Origin: JALZMG01 sp963844175 | Lineage (GTDB): Bacteria; Actinomycetota; Acidimicrobiia; Acidimicrobiales; Ilumatobacteraceae | Length of the DNA stretch: 64,000 nt | Assembly (NCBI GenBank): GCA_963844175.1 | Contig: CAWJNE010000020.1 | Coordinates: 62,001-126,000 of the forward strand | Reading direction: 5' to 3' | Shown: positions 6,518 through 14,515 of the stretch, in pieces | How positions within the stretch are numbered: position 1 is the stretch's first letter | Layout: each line of letters begins with the position of its first letter | The notes under the pieces: generated by a model | Seen by the model: the letters and a program-made list of their open reading frames with translations, nothing else | Databases searched by the model: none | What the model was told of the DNA's origin: nothing | Position numbers and translations under genes: made by a program

Positions 6518-9298
6518 ATGACCGAGGCGACCGGCTCCGGGTCGGAGCCCGAGCTGGCGACGTTCGACCGCTACCGCCGCGACGTCCCGACGTCGGCCGA
6601 CGCCAACGGCGACGACGGCAGCGGCCCGCTGCTCGATGCCCTCGGCCGGGCGATCGCCGGCCGCACGACTCGAGTGGCCATCCGCGGCACCTCCGGTACC
6701 GGTCGCACCCGGCTGATCGAGCGGGCGCGCGACGCGGCGACCCAGCGGTCGATCCGCGTGCTGGCCACGCACGGCCGGTCCGTCGACGCCGACATGCCGT
6801 ACGCCGCGCTGCTCACGCTGCTCCACCCCGTCGCCGACCGGCTCGGCGAGCTGCCGACCGCCGAGCGGGACAGCCTGCTGGCGGCCATCGACCTGCGCGA
6901 CGCCGACGTGGCCGTTCGAGCCGCGCGCACGGGGCTCTGGCGCCTGCTGACCCGCCTCAGCGAAGAGCGGCCGCTGCTGGTCGCCGTCGACGACAGCGAC
7001 CAGATCGATGCCGCCACGCTCGACGTCATGTCCTTCGCCCTGGGGCGGATGGACAGCCAGGCGATCGCCGTGCTGGTGGCCGTCGACGGCCGGCACCCCG
7101 GCAACCCGCTGGAGGCCATCGGCGACGAGCTCGTGGTCCTGGACGGACTGGATCTCGAGGCAGTCGTGGCCGCCGTGCGCGACGCCGTGGCGGTGACGGA
7201 CTGGGTGGCGCGGCGCATGGCGTCGTTCGCCGGGGGCAACTCGACCGTGGCGATCGAGCTCGTCCGCTCGCTCAGCCCCGACCAGCGATCCGGACGGGTG
7301 GCCTGCCCCGCCGTGCCCACCGCGCCGACGGAGTTGGCGATCGCCCTGGCCCCGGAGCTCGACCGCATGACCGCCGCCGTGCGCACGGCGATCGCCGTGC
7401 TCGCCGCCGACACGACCGCCGACGCCGGCGTCGTGCGATCGGCAATGCGGGTGCTCGGCCTCGGCGACGACGTCGTGGCCGAACTGGAGCGCATCGGCGC
7501 AGTCACCATCAGCGGCACCACCGTCCGGGCGCGGACGCCGATGCTCGGCGTCGTCGCCTACGACCGGCTCGGCGCCGGCGAGCGGCGGACCATCCACCAC
7601 GCCCTCGCCGCCCAGATGACCGCGCCCGAACATGCGCTGGCCAGGGCATGGCAGCTCACCGGCGGGAGCGACGGCCCGAACGACCAGGTGGCCGCGGCGA
7701 TGTCGGCGGTGGGAACGGCCGCCGCCCGCCACGGCAACCTGCGGCGCGCGGCGATCGCCCACCAGCGCGCCGCCGACTTCGCCGAGAGTGGCCCCACACG
7801 GGCGGCCGCGGTCGCCAGGGCCCTCGCCTGCTGGACGGCCATCGGCGACCCCGTGCCCATGCGCCGCCTGCTGGCCGAGGGAGGCGACGACGACACGACG
7901 ACCCACATCGCACGCAGCGCCGCCGTCCGGTGGCTCGACGGCGATGGCGCGGCGGTCGCCGAGCTGCGCCGTGGTGCCCAGCGGGCCACCGACGCCGAGC
8001 GTCCGCTCCTCGACGCCCTGTTCGCCGACGCCGCCATGGAGGCGGGGCGCGGGCGCGACGCACTCGAGGTCGCGGCGCGCGTCGCCGCCACCCAGCCCAG
8101 CGGCGCCGCCCGCGATCTGGCAATGGCGTTGCTCGTGCTCGGTGGACGGGCGGCCCCCGCCGACCTGGGGCCGTTGGAGCCGGAGTCGGGCGACGTCGCC
8201 CGAGAGGTCGTCAGGACGCGAGCGATCGTCCGCCGGGCGCAGGCCCATCTGCGCTTCGGTGACGCCCGGTCGGCCGAACTGGAGCTCGGCGCCACCACCG
8301 ACGGTGGGCCACTGCTCTGGGACCCTGCCGAGCGGACGGCGTTGCGCGGGCGGCTGGTCGCCTTCCAGGGCCATCCGGTGACCGCCCGCCAGCTGCTCGT
8401 CACCGCCATCGACGAGCTGCCCCAGGGCGCGGCGATCCCGCGCGCCGTCCTCGGCAACGCGCTGGCCGAGGTCACGTTCCTGCTCGGGGACGGCGAAGCG
8501 GCGATGGAGGTGCTGGACGAGCTGGTCCCGACCTTCCACCGTCACACGATGGCCCGTCGCGAAGCGTCGGCGCAGACCACGATCGGTCGCATCGCCTGGT
8601 CGGTCGGCGAGACCGACGTCGCGGTCGCCTGCCTCGAGCGGGCCCGGCGGATCGACCCCTTCGCGCCGGTTGGCGATCTCGTCGCCCTGCTCACCTCACT
8701 CGGTCGGGACGAGGACGCCCACGCCTGGCTGGCCCGCGTCGACCACCACGCCCCCGGCGCCCCGGCACCGATCGACATCCTGCGGGCCCGTGCCAACGCG
8801 GCGAGCGACGCCAGCGGGTTCACGACGCTGGCGGCGGCTCTGCGGGCAGGTCAGCTCGTGGTGCCGGAGGCCGAGCTGATGATCGACCTCGCCGCGTGGC
8901 ACCACCGCCGCGCCCACTGGTCCGACCTCTACCCGGCCGCCGAGCAGGCGGCGCGCCTGCTGATCCCGGGAGGGGTCAAGGGCTGGATCGCCCGTCTGGA
9001 TCGCCTCGAACCGCCGGCCGGCCAGGTCAGCGGCGACGTGCCGCAGGCACTGGCGCCCCTGACCGACGCCGAGCGTCGTGTCGCCCTCGCCGTCAGCAGG
9101 GGGTTGACGAACAAGGAGGCGGCCGCCGAGCTCTTCGTCAGCGTCAAGACCATCGACTCGCACCTGCAGCGCATCTACCCGAAGCTGTTCGTGCGGTCAC
9201 GAGGCGAGCTGGCGGTCCTCGTCAACACCGCCATGAACGGCGCCTCGGGCGTCGCTTTGGGGCGGCCGACCGGGAATCCGCCCGACGCCCGGCGCTGA
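6518..9298 (+). CDS. Large LuxR-type ATPase regulator with C-terminal HTH
   Basis: 926 aa. The N-terminal ATPase region has a Walker A-like loop GTSGTGRT, in which the usual Lys is Arg, and Walker B LLVAVDDSDQ. A long helical TPR-like middle follows. Residues about 850-915 form a LuxR HTH (LTDAERRVALAVSRGLTNKE, then VSVKTIDSHLQRIYPKL). Normal size for the large LuxR-ATPase class. The start is uncertain: the ATG at 6518 is in frame but lacks a Shine-Dalgarno, while a good GGAG precedes an ATG at 6496 that is in another frame. The gene lies 38 bases after the first Hsp70 gene and 40 bases before the second, so it is probably co-transcribed with the first and likely regulates the locus (inferred). 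Confidence 0.88.
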   Translation: MTEATGSGSEPELATFDRYRRDVPTSADANGDDGSGPLLDALGRAIAGRTTRVAIRGTSGTGRTRLIERARDAATQRSIRVLATHGRSVDADMPYAALLTLLHPVADRLGELPTAERDSLLAAIDLRDADVAVRAARTGLWRLLTRLSEERPLLVAVDDSDQIDAATLDVMSFALGRMDSQAIAVLVAVDGRHPGNPLEAIGDELVVLDGLDLEAVVAAVRDAVAVTDWVARRMASFAGGNSTVAIELVRSLSPDQRSGRVACPAVPTAPTELAIALAPELDRMTAAVRTAIAVLAADTTADAGVVRSAMRVLGLGDDVVAELERIGAVTISGTTVRARTPMLGVVAYDRLGAGERRTIHHALAAQMTAPEHALARAWQLTGGSDGPNDQVAAAMSAVGTAAARHGNLRRAAIAHQRAADFAESGPTRAAAVARALACWTAIGDPVPMRRLLAEGGDDDTTTHIARSAAVRWLDGDGAAVAELRRGAQRATDAERPLLDALFADAAMEAGRGRDALEVAARVAATQPSGAARDLAMALLVLGGRAAPADLGPLEPESGDVAREVVRTRAIVRRAQAHLRFGDARSAELELGATTDGGPLLWDPAERTALRGRLVAFQGHPVTARQLLVTAIDELPQGAAIPRAVLGNALAEVTFLLGDGEAAMEVLDELVPTFHRHTMARREASAQTTIGRIAWSVGETDVAVACLERARRIDPFAPVGDLVALLTSLGRDEDAHAWLARVDHHAPGAPAPIDILRARANAASDASGFTTLAAALRAGQLVVPEAELMIDLAAWHHRRAHWSDLYPAAEQAARLLIPGGVKGWIARLDRLEPPAGQVSGDVPQALAPLTDAERRVALAVSRGLTNKEAAAELFVSVKTIDSHLQRIYPKLFVRSRGELAVLVNTAMNGASGVALGRPTGNPPDARR

Positions 9299-9313
9299 TC
9301 GTCCCCGTACGTT
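9281..9313 (+). promoter_or_regulatory. Shared-motif promoter for the second Hsp70 gene
   Basis: CCCGACGCCC (inside the 3' end of the preceding gene), 15 bases, then CGTACGTT, whose TACGTT fits TANNNT. The start of the gene at 9339 follows with a short leader carrying AGGAGG. Same arrangement as at 3272-3304 and 12367-12399. Confidence 0.65.
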
Positions 9314-9338
9314 CGACGTCGAAGCAACAGGAGGGGAA

Positions 9339-12227
9339 ATGCGACTCGGAGTCGACCTCGGAACCACGTGGACCGCCGCTGCCGTCCACACCGCAGCAGG
9401 GGCCGAAGCGCTCCAGCTGGCCACACATACGATCGCCACGCCGTCCGTCGTGGCCAGCGCCGATGGCACGCTCGTCGTCGGCGACGCCGCCGAGCGGCGC
9501 ATGGCGTCCGATCCGGCCGCCGGTGCCCGCGAGTTCAAGCGGCGCCTCGGTGACAGCACGCCGTACGTGCTGTCGGGGGTCCCGTACGGCGCCGAGGCGC
9601 TGATGGCCCAGCTGCTGCGCCACGTCCTGGAGACCGCCGAAGCCCAGCACGGGGAACGGCCGGAGTCCGTGACGTTGACCCACCCGGCGAACTGGGGCGA
9701 GTTCAAGCTCGACCTTCTGCGGGAGGCCGCCCGGATGGCCGGGCTCGACGACGTCGAGCTGATGCCCGAACCCGCCGCGGCGGCGCGGCACTACGCCCGC
9801 CTCGGCCGGCTCGCGCCGGGCCAGACCGTCGTCGTGTTCGACTTCGGTGGCGGCACCTTCGACGCCGCCGTCGTGCGCAACGGCGACGACGGACCCGAGC
9901 TACTCGGAACCCCCGAAGGACTGGAGCGCCTCGGCGGGGTCGACATCGACCACGCCGTGCTGGCCCACGTGGACGCCGCCCTCGACGGGCAGCTGGGCGA
10001 GCTCGACACCACCGATCCCGCCGTCCGCGCCGCGGTGGCCCGCCTGCGGGCGGAGTGCACAGCGGCCAAGGAAGCCCTCTCGACCGACACCGAGACGACG
10101 ATCCACGTCGCCGTGCCCGGTCTGGAGACCGAGATCCGCATCACCCGCACCGAGCTCGAGGTGGTCATGCGCCAGCGCATGGACGACCTGCTGGGCTCGC
10201 TGGAGCGGGCCGTCGCCTCGGCGGGGATGCAGCTGTCCGACCTGGCCGGTGTGCTGCTCGTCGGCGGCTCGTCCCGGATGCCGGCCGTCGCCGAGCTGGT
10301 CGGCGCCGCCACCGGCCTGCCGACGCTGATCGACGCCGACCCGAAGCTCGTCGTTGCTGCCGGCGCGGCCTGGCCCCACGGCTCCGCCGACGCGCCGACC
10401 AACGCCGCGCCCGCCGAATCGACCGCAGCCGCCGAGCGCGGCCAGTCGTCGACCGCTTCGGGCGCAAGGGGGTCGAGCTCGGCCGGTGCCAGCGACCTCG
10501 CCGCGGCTCGCCGGGAACGGATGCGCCGCGCCGTGTCGCTGCTGGGCAAGACCGCCGCCGCCGGCGCGGTCGCGGTCGGCGGGTACTTCGCCTACCAGCA
10601 GTGGTGGGACGGGGACGCCGTCGCCGAGGCCAGCGGTCCCGACGACCTGGGCGAGGACGCGTTCACCGCCAGCCTCGCCGAGGCGATCTTCTCCGACGCG
10701 GCGGCGGGCGCCGACTCGCTCGACGCCTTCGACGCCCCGGCCGGCGGCTTCGCCCCGCCAGCTGCGCCGATGGGTGGGTTCGGCACCGCGGCGTCGGGAG
10801 ACGGCGGTGGCGGTTACTCGGGCGGCGGTTACTCGGGCGGCGGTTCGTCGGGCGGCGGCGGTGGCGGGAACGGGTCGGGCGGCCGCCCGGGCGGAAGCCC
10901 ACGGCACACCGAGCGGCCCGATCGTCATGATCGTCCCGAGCGCCCCGATCGACCGGACCCGGCGCCGTCGATGGACGACGCCCACACCTCCGGGCCATCA
11001 GCCACGACCCGTCCCGACGACCTGGTCCAGGATCCCGATGTCGAGGCCATCCGCATGCAGCTGCGCGAGCGGATCACCAAGCTCAGCATCCCGGACGGCA
11101 CCGATCCGGCCGACGCGGCCAAGCTGCGCAGCGACCTCGAAGGGCTGCTGGACCGGTTCCGGCCGGGCACCGGCCAGTCCGTCGACGACGCCGTCGCCGC
11201 CCTGCGCTACGAGTTCGAGGATCGCGTCCGCGACTTCGCCCAGGACCAGCGCATCGACGCCCTCATCGAGGAGCAGCAGCAGGAGGACGCGGCAGCCGGT
11301 GGCAAGCCGCCGGCCGGGCCGGCCGGCACCCCGGACGCCATGCCGGGCATGCCGGACACCACGACCACGCCGCAGAATCCGGGCACGCCTGGTCCGACCG
11401 GGACGCCGGACCTGCCGGACATGCCCGGCGGCTGGGGCACCTCGCCGCCGTCGGTCGAGACCATCCGCATGCAGCTGCGCGAGCGGATCACCAAGCTCAG
11501 CATCCCGGACGGCACCGATCCGGCCGACGCGGCCAAGCTGCGCAGCGACCTCGAAGGGCTGCTGGACCGGTTCCGGCCGGGCACCGGCCAGTCCGTCGAC
11601 GACGCCGTCGCCGCCCTGCGCTACGAGTTCGAGGATCGCGTCCGCGACTTCGCCCAGGACCAGCGCATCGACGCCCTGATCGAGGAGCAGAACGAGGAGG
11701 ACGCCGCGCCCGAAGCCGCGCCACCACCCGCCGGTGGGCTGACCGACGTGTTCGACGACATGGCCGGCACGCCGGACGGCGGGAACGCACCGATCGGTGA
11801 CTCCCCGCCACCGACCACGACGGAGCCCGCCGAGCCCGCGCCGGCTCCCGACATGACCACGATGCCGGCGGCGGACACGCCGCCGGTGGCCGAGGCACCT
11901 GCCGACACCGCAGCGCCGACCGCCACCGCGTCGACCGACGACGTGCTCGGCACGACCGCCGTCGACGACGCCGTCGCCGCATCGAGCGGTCCCGCACCGA
12001 CCCCCGACGCCACCATGGAGCCGGCGACCACGGCGCCAGCAGCGGTCGACCTCCCGTCGATCGAGACGCCCGACGTCGTCGAGCTGACGGCCGGCACGGC
12101 CGACGCGGTCGAGGGTCCCGACACCATGACGGTTCCCGACGTCGCCGAGCTGGGCGACGAGTGGGGCAGCGAACCCGAGCCCGAACTGCAACCGATGGAG
12201 GAGCTCGCCGATCCGCTCGGCGTGTGA
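9339..12227 (+). CDS. Hsp70-family protein with membrane segment and duplicated helical domain
   Basis: 962 aa. Residues 1-345 are an Hsp70 nucleotide-binding domain (GVDLGTTWTAAAV, LTHPANW, VFDFGGGTFDAAV, LLVGGSSRMPAV). After a linker comes a basic-flanked hydrophobic segment near 395-416 (RRERMRRAVSLLGK, then AAAGAVAVGGYFAY), a Gly/Ser-rich spacer and an Arg/Asp/Pro stretch. Next are two nearly identical ~78-residue helical domains (about 568-647 and 706-785; IRMQLRERITKLSIPDGTD) and a long Pro/Ala/Thr/Glu tail with EWGSEPEPELQP near its end. The canonical substrate-binding domain is absent, so this is a divergent membrane-associated Hsp70. ATG with AGGAGG 4 bases upstream. It has its own shared-motif promoter and a strong terminator after it. 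Confidence 0.9.
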   Translation: MRLGVDLGTTWTAAAVHTAAGAEALQLATHTIATPSVVASADGTLVVGDAAERRMASDPAAGAREFKRRLGDSTPYVLSGVPYGAEALMAQLLRHVLETAEAQHGERPESVTLTHPANWGEFKLDLLREAARMAGLDDVELMPEPAAAARHYARLGRLAPGQTVVVFDFGGGTFDAAVVRNGDDGPELLGTPEGLERLGGVDIDHAVLAHVDAALDGQLGELDTTDPAVRAAVARLRAECTAAKEALSTDTETTIHVAVPGLETEIRITRTELEVVMRQRMDDLLGSLERAVASAGMQLSDLAGVLLVGGSSRMPAVAELVGAATGLPTLIDADPKLVVAAGAAWPHGSADAPTNAAPAESTAAAERGQSSTASGARGSSSAGASDLAAARRERMRRAVSLLGKTAAAGAVAVGGYFAYQQWWDGDAVAEASGPDDLGEDAFTASLAEAIFSDAAAGADSLDAFDAPAGGFAPPAAPMGGFGTAASGDGGGGYSGGGYSGGGSSGGGGGGNGSGGRPGGSPRHTERPDRHDRPERPDRPDPAPSMDDAHTSGPSATTRPDDLVQDPDVEAIRMQLRERITKLSIPDGTDPADAAKLRSDLEGLLDRFRPGTGQSVDDAVAALRYEFEDRVRDFAQDQRIDALIEEQQQEDAAAGGKPPAGPAGTPDAMPGMPDTTTTPQNPGTPGPTGTPDLPDMPGGWGTSPPSVETIRMQLRERITKLSIPDGTDPADAAKLRSDLEGLLDRFRPGTGQSVDDAVAALRYEFEDRVRDFAQDQRIDALIEEQNEEDAAPEAAPPPAGGLTDVFDDMAGTPDGGNAPIGDSPPPTTTEPAEPAPAPDMTTMPAADTPPVAEAPADTAAPTATASTDDVLGTTAVDDAVAASSGPAPTPDATMEPATTAPAAVDLPSIETPDVVELTAGTADAVEGPDTMTVPDVAELGDEWGSEPEPELQPMEELADPLGV
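11047..11276 (+). repeat. Intragenic direct repeat, copy 1
   Basis: First copy of a 414-base-spaced in-frame repeat within the second Hsp70 gene. Bases 11047-11263 are identical to 11461-11677 (217 bp by direct comparison), and after one mismatch the identity continues for 12 more bases. It encodes a ~78-residue helical domain. Confidence 0.95.
11461..11690 (+). repeat. Intragenic direct repeat, copy 2
   Basis: Second copy of the 217-bp perfect repeat. Absence of even synonymous differences implies recent duplication or ongoing gene conversion. The spacer between the copies encodes a Pro/Thr/Gly-rich linker. Confidence 0.95.
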
Positions 12228-12254
12228 ACACACCGAGTGAGGTCGGCTCCGATC

Positions 12255-12290
12255 GAGGGCGCCGGGGGTTCCCATCCCCCCGGCGCCCTC
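12255..12290 (+). terminator. Strong hairpin terminator after the second Hsp70 gene
   Basis: Perfect 14-bp inverted repeat (arms GAGGGCGCCGGGGG and CCCCCGGCGCCCTC, 8-base loop) 27 bases after the stop codon, followed by CTTGCTGTT, a weak T-rich tail. Confidence 0.85.
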
Positions 12291-12366
12291 CTTGCTGTTC
12301 TGGGGGATGCCGCCGAGGTGGGGGCCGATTGTCGGGAGGGGATCGGGAACGTGAATCGGGATTGCA

Positions 12367-12399
12367 CCCGATGCCCGCTCGGCGCCTCATCCGTACGTT
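12367..12399 (+). promoter_or_regulatory. Shared-motif promoter, leaderless type, for the gene at 12406
   Basis: CCCGATGCCC, 15 bases, then CGTACGTT. TACGTT ends 6 bases before the ATG, with no Shine-Dalgarno, which fits a leaderless transcript starting at the A of the ATG. The first box overlaps a palindrome, ATCGGG-N6-CCCGAT, a possible operator. Confidence 0.7.
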
Positions 12400-12405
12400 C
12401 GCCAC

Positions 12406-13464
12406 ATGGGCCTCGGATGGCTGAGAGATCGACTGAGCGACGTCGCCGACGCGACGTGGGACGCCGTCACCGACGTCGCTGACGCGACGGTGGATGCCGT
12501 CGGAACGGTGGCGGCCAGCACGGGCGACGTGATCGGCGCGGTCGGCTCGGCCGTCGACACGGCCACGCTGGGTGCCGCCGGTGCCGTGCTGGACGCGGTC
12601 GACAACACCGTGCTCGACGCCGTCGACGCGGTCACGGGTGGTGTCGTCGACGTCGACTTCGACGACGGCAACCTCAGCGCATCGGTCGGCGTCGACGGCG
12701 TCGTCCACCTGGGCGCCGCCGTCGGGGAGGACGGCATCCGTCACTCCACCGACTTGCTCGACCAGCAGTTCGACCTCGCCGTCGGCGACGACGGTCTGCA
12801 GGTCGGTGGTCAGGCGGGGATCGACTGGGGGCCACTGCCGTTCGCCAGCGGTGACGTCGCGGTCGACGACGACGGCGACATCACGTTCGAGGGCGTCGTC
12901 CAGGGCACGATCCCCACGCCGGTCGGGCTGCTGTCCGGGCAGGCCGAAGCCGACTTCGTACGTGATGGCGACATGTGGGCGGCAAGCGTCGACGCCGACG
13001 GCTCGCTCGTCCTGGCGGGCGGCGGGGTCGTCAAGGGCGGCGTCGAGGCGGCTTACGCGGCCACGCCCGATGGTTCAGCACTGAGCCTCGGCGTCGAGGG
13101 CTCGTTCACCGAGCCGGGCGTCGGGACGGTCGGCGGGTCGCTCGGCTACGACCGGATCGAGCACGACGGGGTCGTCGCCGAGCGGTTCGAAGCCGGCGGC
13201 TTCGCCGAGGGCTACGGGGTGCGCGTCGACGCCGGCGTCGAGCACACCAGCGTCACGACACCGACCAGCTCGGTCAGCACGTGGGACACCAGCGTCGACC
13301 TGTCGGCGGCCGGCTCGTCCCCGTCGGCGGACGCCGGCGGTCCGCCCACTGCAGACACGGCGGAGCCAGCACCGGATCCCACCGCCACCGAGTTCGACCG
13401 GTCGATCGCCGCCGCCGACGACGTCGAGGCGAGCGTCGACGAGCTGTTCGGCGAGTGGGGCTGA
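12406..13464 (+). CDS. Tail-bearing amphipathic protein (unknown function)
   Basis: 352 aa, not recognised. The N-terminus (MGLGWLRDRLSDVADATWDA, and on to about 85) is an Ala/Val/Asp-rich amphipathic helix with repeated DAV steps that could lie on a membrane. Residues about 85-290 are Gly/Asp/Val-rich with alternating hydrophobic residues (DGNLSASVGVDGVVHLGAAV), suggesting beta strands like a repeat solenoid. The C-terminus ends FDRSIAAADDVEASVDELF plus a few residues, closely matched by the next gene's product. No Sec signal peptide. Leaderless start. With the next gene and the dynamins it forms the probable operon that replaces iniB in iniBAC-like loci (inferred from order only). Confidence 0.85.
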   Translation: MGLGWLRDRLSDVADATWDAVTDVADATVDAVGTVAASTGDVIGAVGSAVDTATLGAAGAVLDAVDNTVLDAVDAVTGGVVDVDFDDGNLSASVGVDGVVHLGAAVGEDGIRHSTDLLDQQFDLAVGDDGLQVGGQAGIDWGPLPFASGDVAVDDDGDITFEGVVQGTIPTPVGLLSGQAEADFVRDGDMWAASVDADGSLVLAGGGVVKGGVEAAYAATPDGSALSLGVEGSFTEPGVGTVGGSLGYDRIEHDGVVAERFEAGGFAEGYGVRVDAGVEHTSVTTPTSSVSTWDTSVDLSAAGSSPSADAGGPPTADTAEPAPDPTATEFDRSIAAADDVEASVDELFGEWG

Positions 13465-13518
13465 CCCCTCCTCGCCCAGGACCACCACCACCACAAACAC
13501 GAAAGCAGAGGAAACATC

Positions 13519-14505
13519 ATGGGCTGGTTGGACAAGTTGAAGGATTGGGCCGAGGACGCCGTCGAAGAGGCGGTCGAGACGGTCGAAGAGACGGTCGACG
13601 ATGCCGGCAGCTGGGTCGAGGAGAAGTTCCAAGATCTCGCCGGCGACAACAACTGGATGGGAATCGTCGACAAAGCGGGCGACCTGCTCGGCGAGAACGG
13701 CGACGGCCTGCTGAACACGGTCAAGGAGACCGTCGGCGAACACGTGCAGGGCACGTGGGCCGAGGACGCGTGGAACACGGTCAAGGACGCCACCGCCAAC
13801 GGTGGCGACGGCTTCCTCGACAAGTTCGCCGACACCGTCGGCGAGCACGTCCAGGGCACCTGGGCGCAGGACGCCTGGAACACCGTCAAGGACGCCGTCG
13901 GCGACGGCGGCGGCGGCCTGCTCGACCAGATCGGCGGCGGCAACGTCGCCGAGGTGCTGGGGAAGCCGGCAGGGTCGACGTTCGGCGAGCAGGCCTGGAA
14001 CCAGGTCACCGACCTGTTCGGGGCCGGCACCGCCGCCCCGGCCAGCCCGGCGGACCCCGGCATGGGGACCGCCGGCCCGGCGAGCCCGCTCGGCCCGGCC
14101 GCCGCCACGACCACCGCCCAGTCGCTGGGCCAGCCCGCCGCCGACACCGGTGACGACATCCTGGGTCGAGGCATCGTGCCGCCGCACCTGGATCCCGCCC
14201 AGCAGGCCCCAGCCGGCGCCGGCGTGCGCCCGATCGGGCCGGCGGCAGAGGCCGCCACCAGCGGGCCGGCCAGCGGCGATGCGATGACCAGCGAGCCGGC
14301 CGCCGCCGATGCGGCGACCAGCCCGATGATGCCGACGCCCGAGGCGCCGGCGACGTCGGAGCCGGCGATGCCGGTCGACGAGCCGATGGCCGATCCGGTG
14401 ATGGACGCCGCACCGGCCGACGAACCGTCCCAGTTCGACGCCTCGATGGCTGCCGCGGATCAGGTCGAGGCCTCGGTCGACGACCTGTTCGCGGACATCG
14501 GTTGA
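13519..14505 (+). CDS. Tail-bearing protein with three amphipathic repeats (unknown function)
   Basis: 328 aa, not recognised. It begins MGWLDKLKDWAEDAVEEAVE, an amphipathic, acidic, Trp-containing helix. Three ~35-residue repeats follow at about 64-98, 99-133 and 134-170; the first two share TVGEHVQGTWA and DAWNTVKDA, the third is degenerate (FGEQAWNQVTDLF). From 170 on the chain is Ala/Pro/Thr-rich and ends FDASMAAADQVEASVDDLF plus a few residues, matching the previous gene's tail. The Trp-rich repeats suggest membrane-surface binding. ATG with GAGGAAA 5 bases upstream; 54 bases after the previous gene and 10 before the first dynamin gene, so almost certainly co-transcribed with both. Confidence 0.87.
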   Translation: MGWLDKLKDWAEDAVEEAVETVEETVDDAGSWVEEKFQDLAGDNNWMGIVDKAGDLLGENGDGLLNTVKETVGEHVQGTWAEDAWNTVKDATANGGDGFLDKFADTVGEHVQGTWAQDAWNTVKDAVGDGGGGLLDQIGGGNVAEVLGKPAGSTFGEQAWNQVTDLFGAGTAAPASPADPGMGTAGPASPLGPAAATTTAQSLGQPAADTGDDILGRGIVPPHLDPAQQAPAGAGVRPIGPAAEAATSGPASGDAMTSEPAAADAATSPMMPTPEAPATSEPAMPVDEPMADPVMDAAPADEPSQFDASMAAADQVEASVDDLFADIG

Positions 14506-14515
14506 GGGTGCTGAC

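Noticed and set aside
6496..8262. Reading frame from the ATG at 6496, which has the better Shine-Dalgarno
   Set aside because: It gives Arg/Pro-rich sequence with no domain; the frame from 6518 encodes the ATPase and the LuxR HTH.
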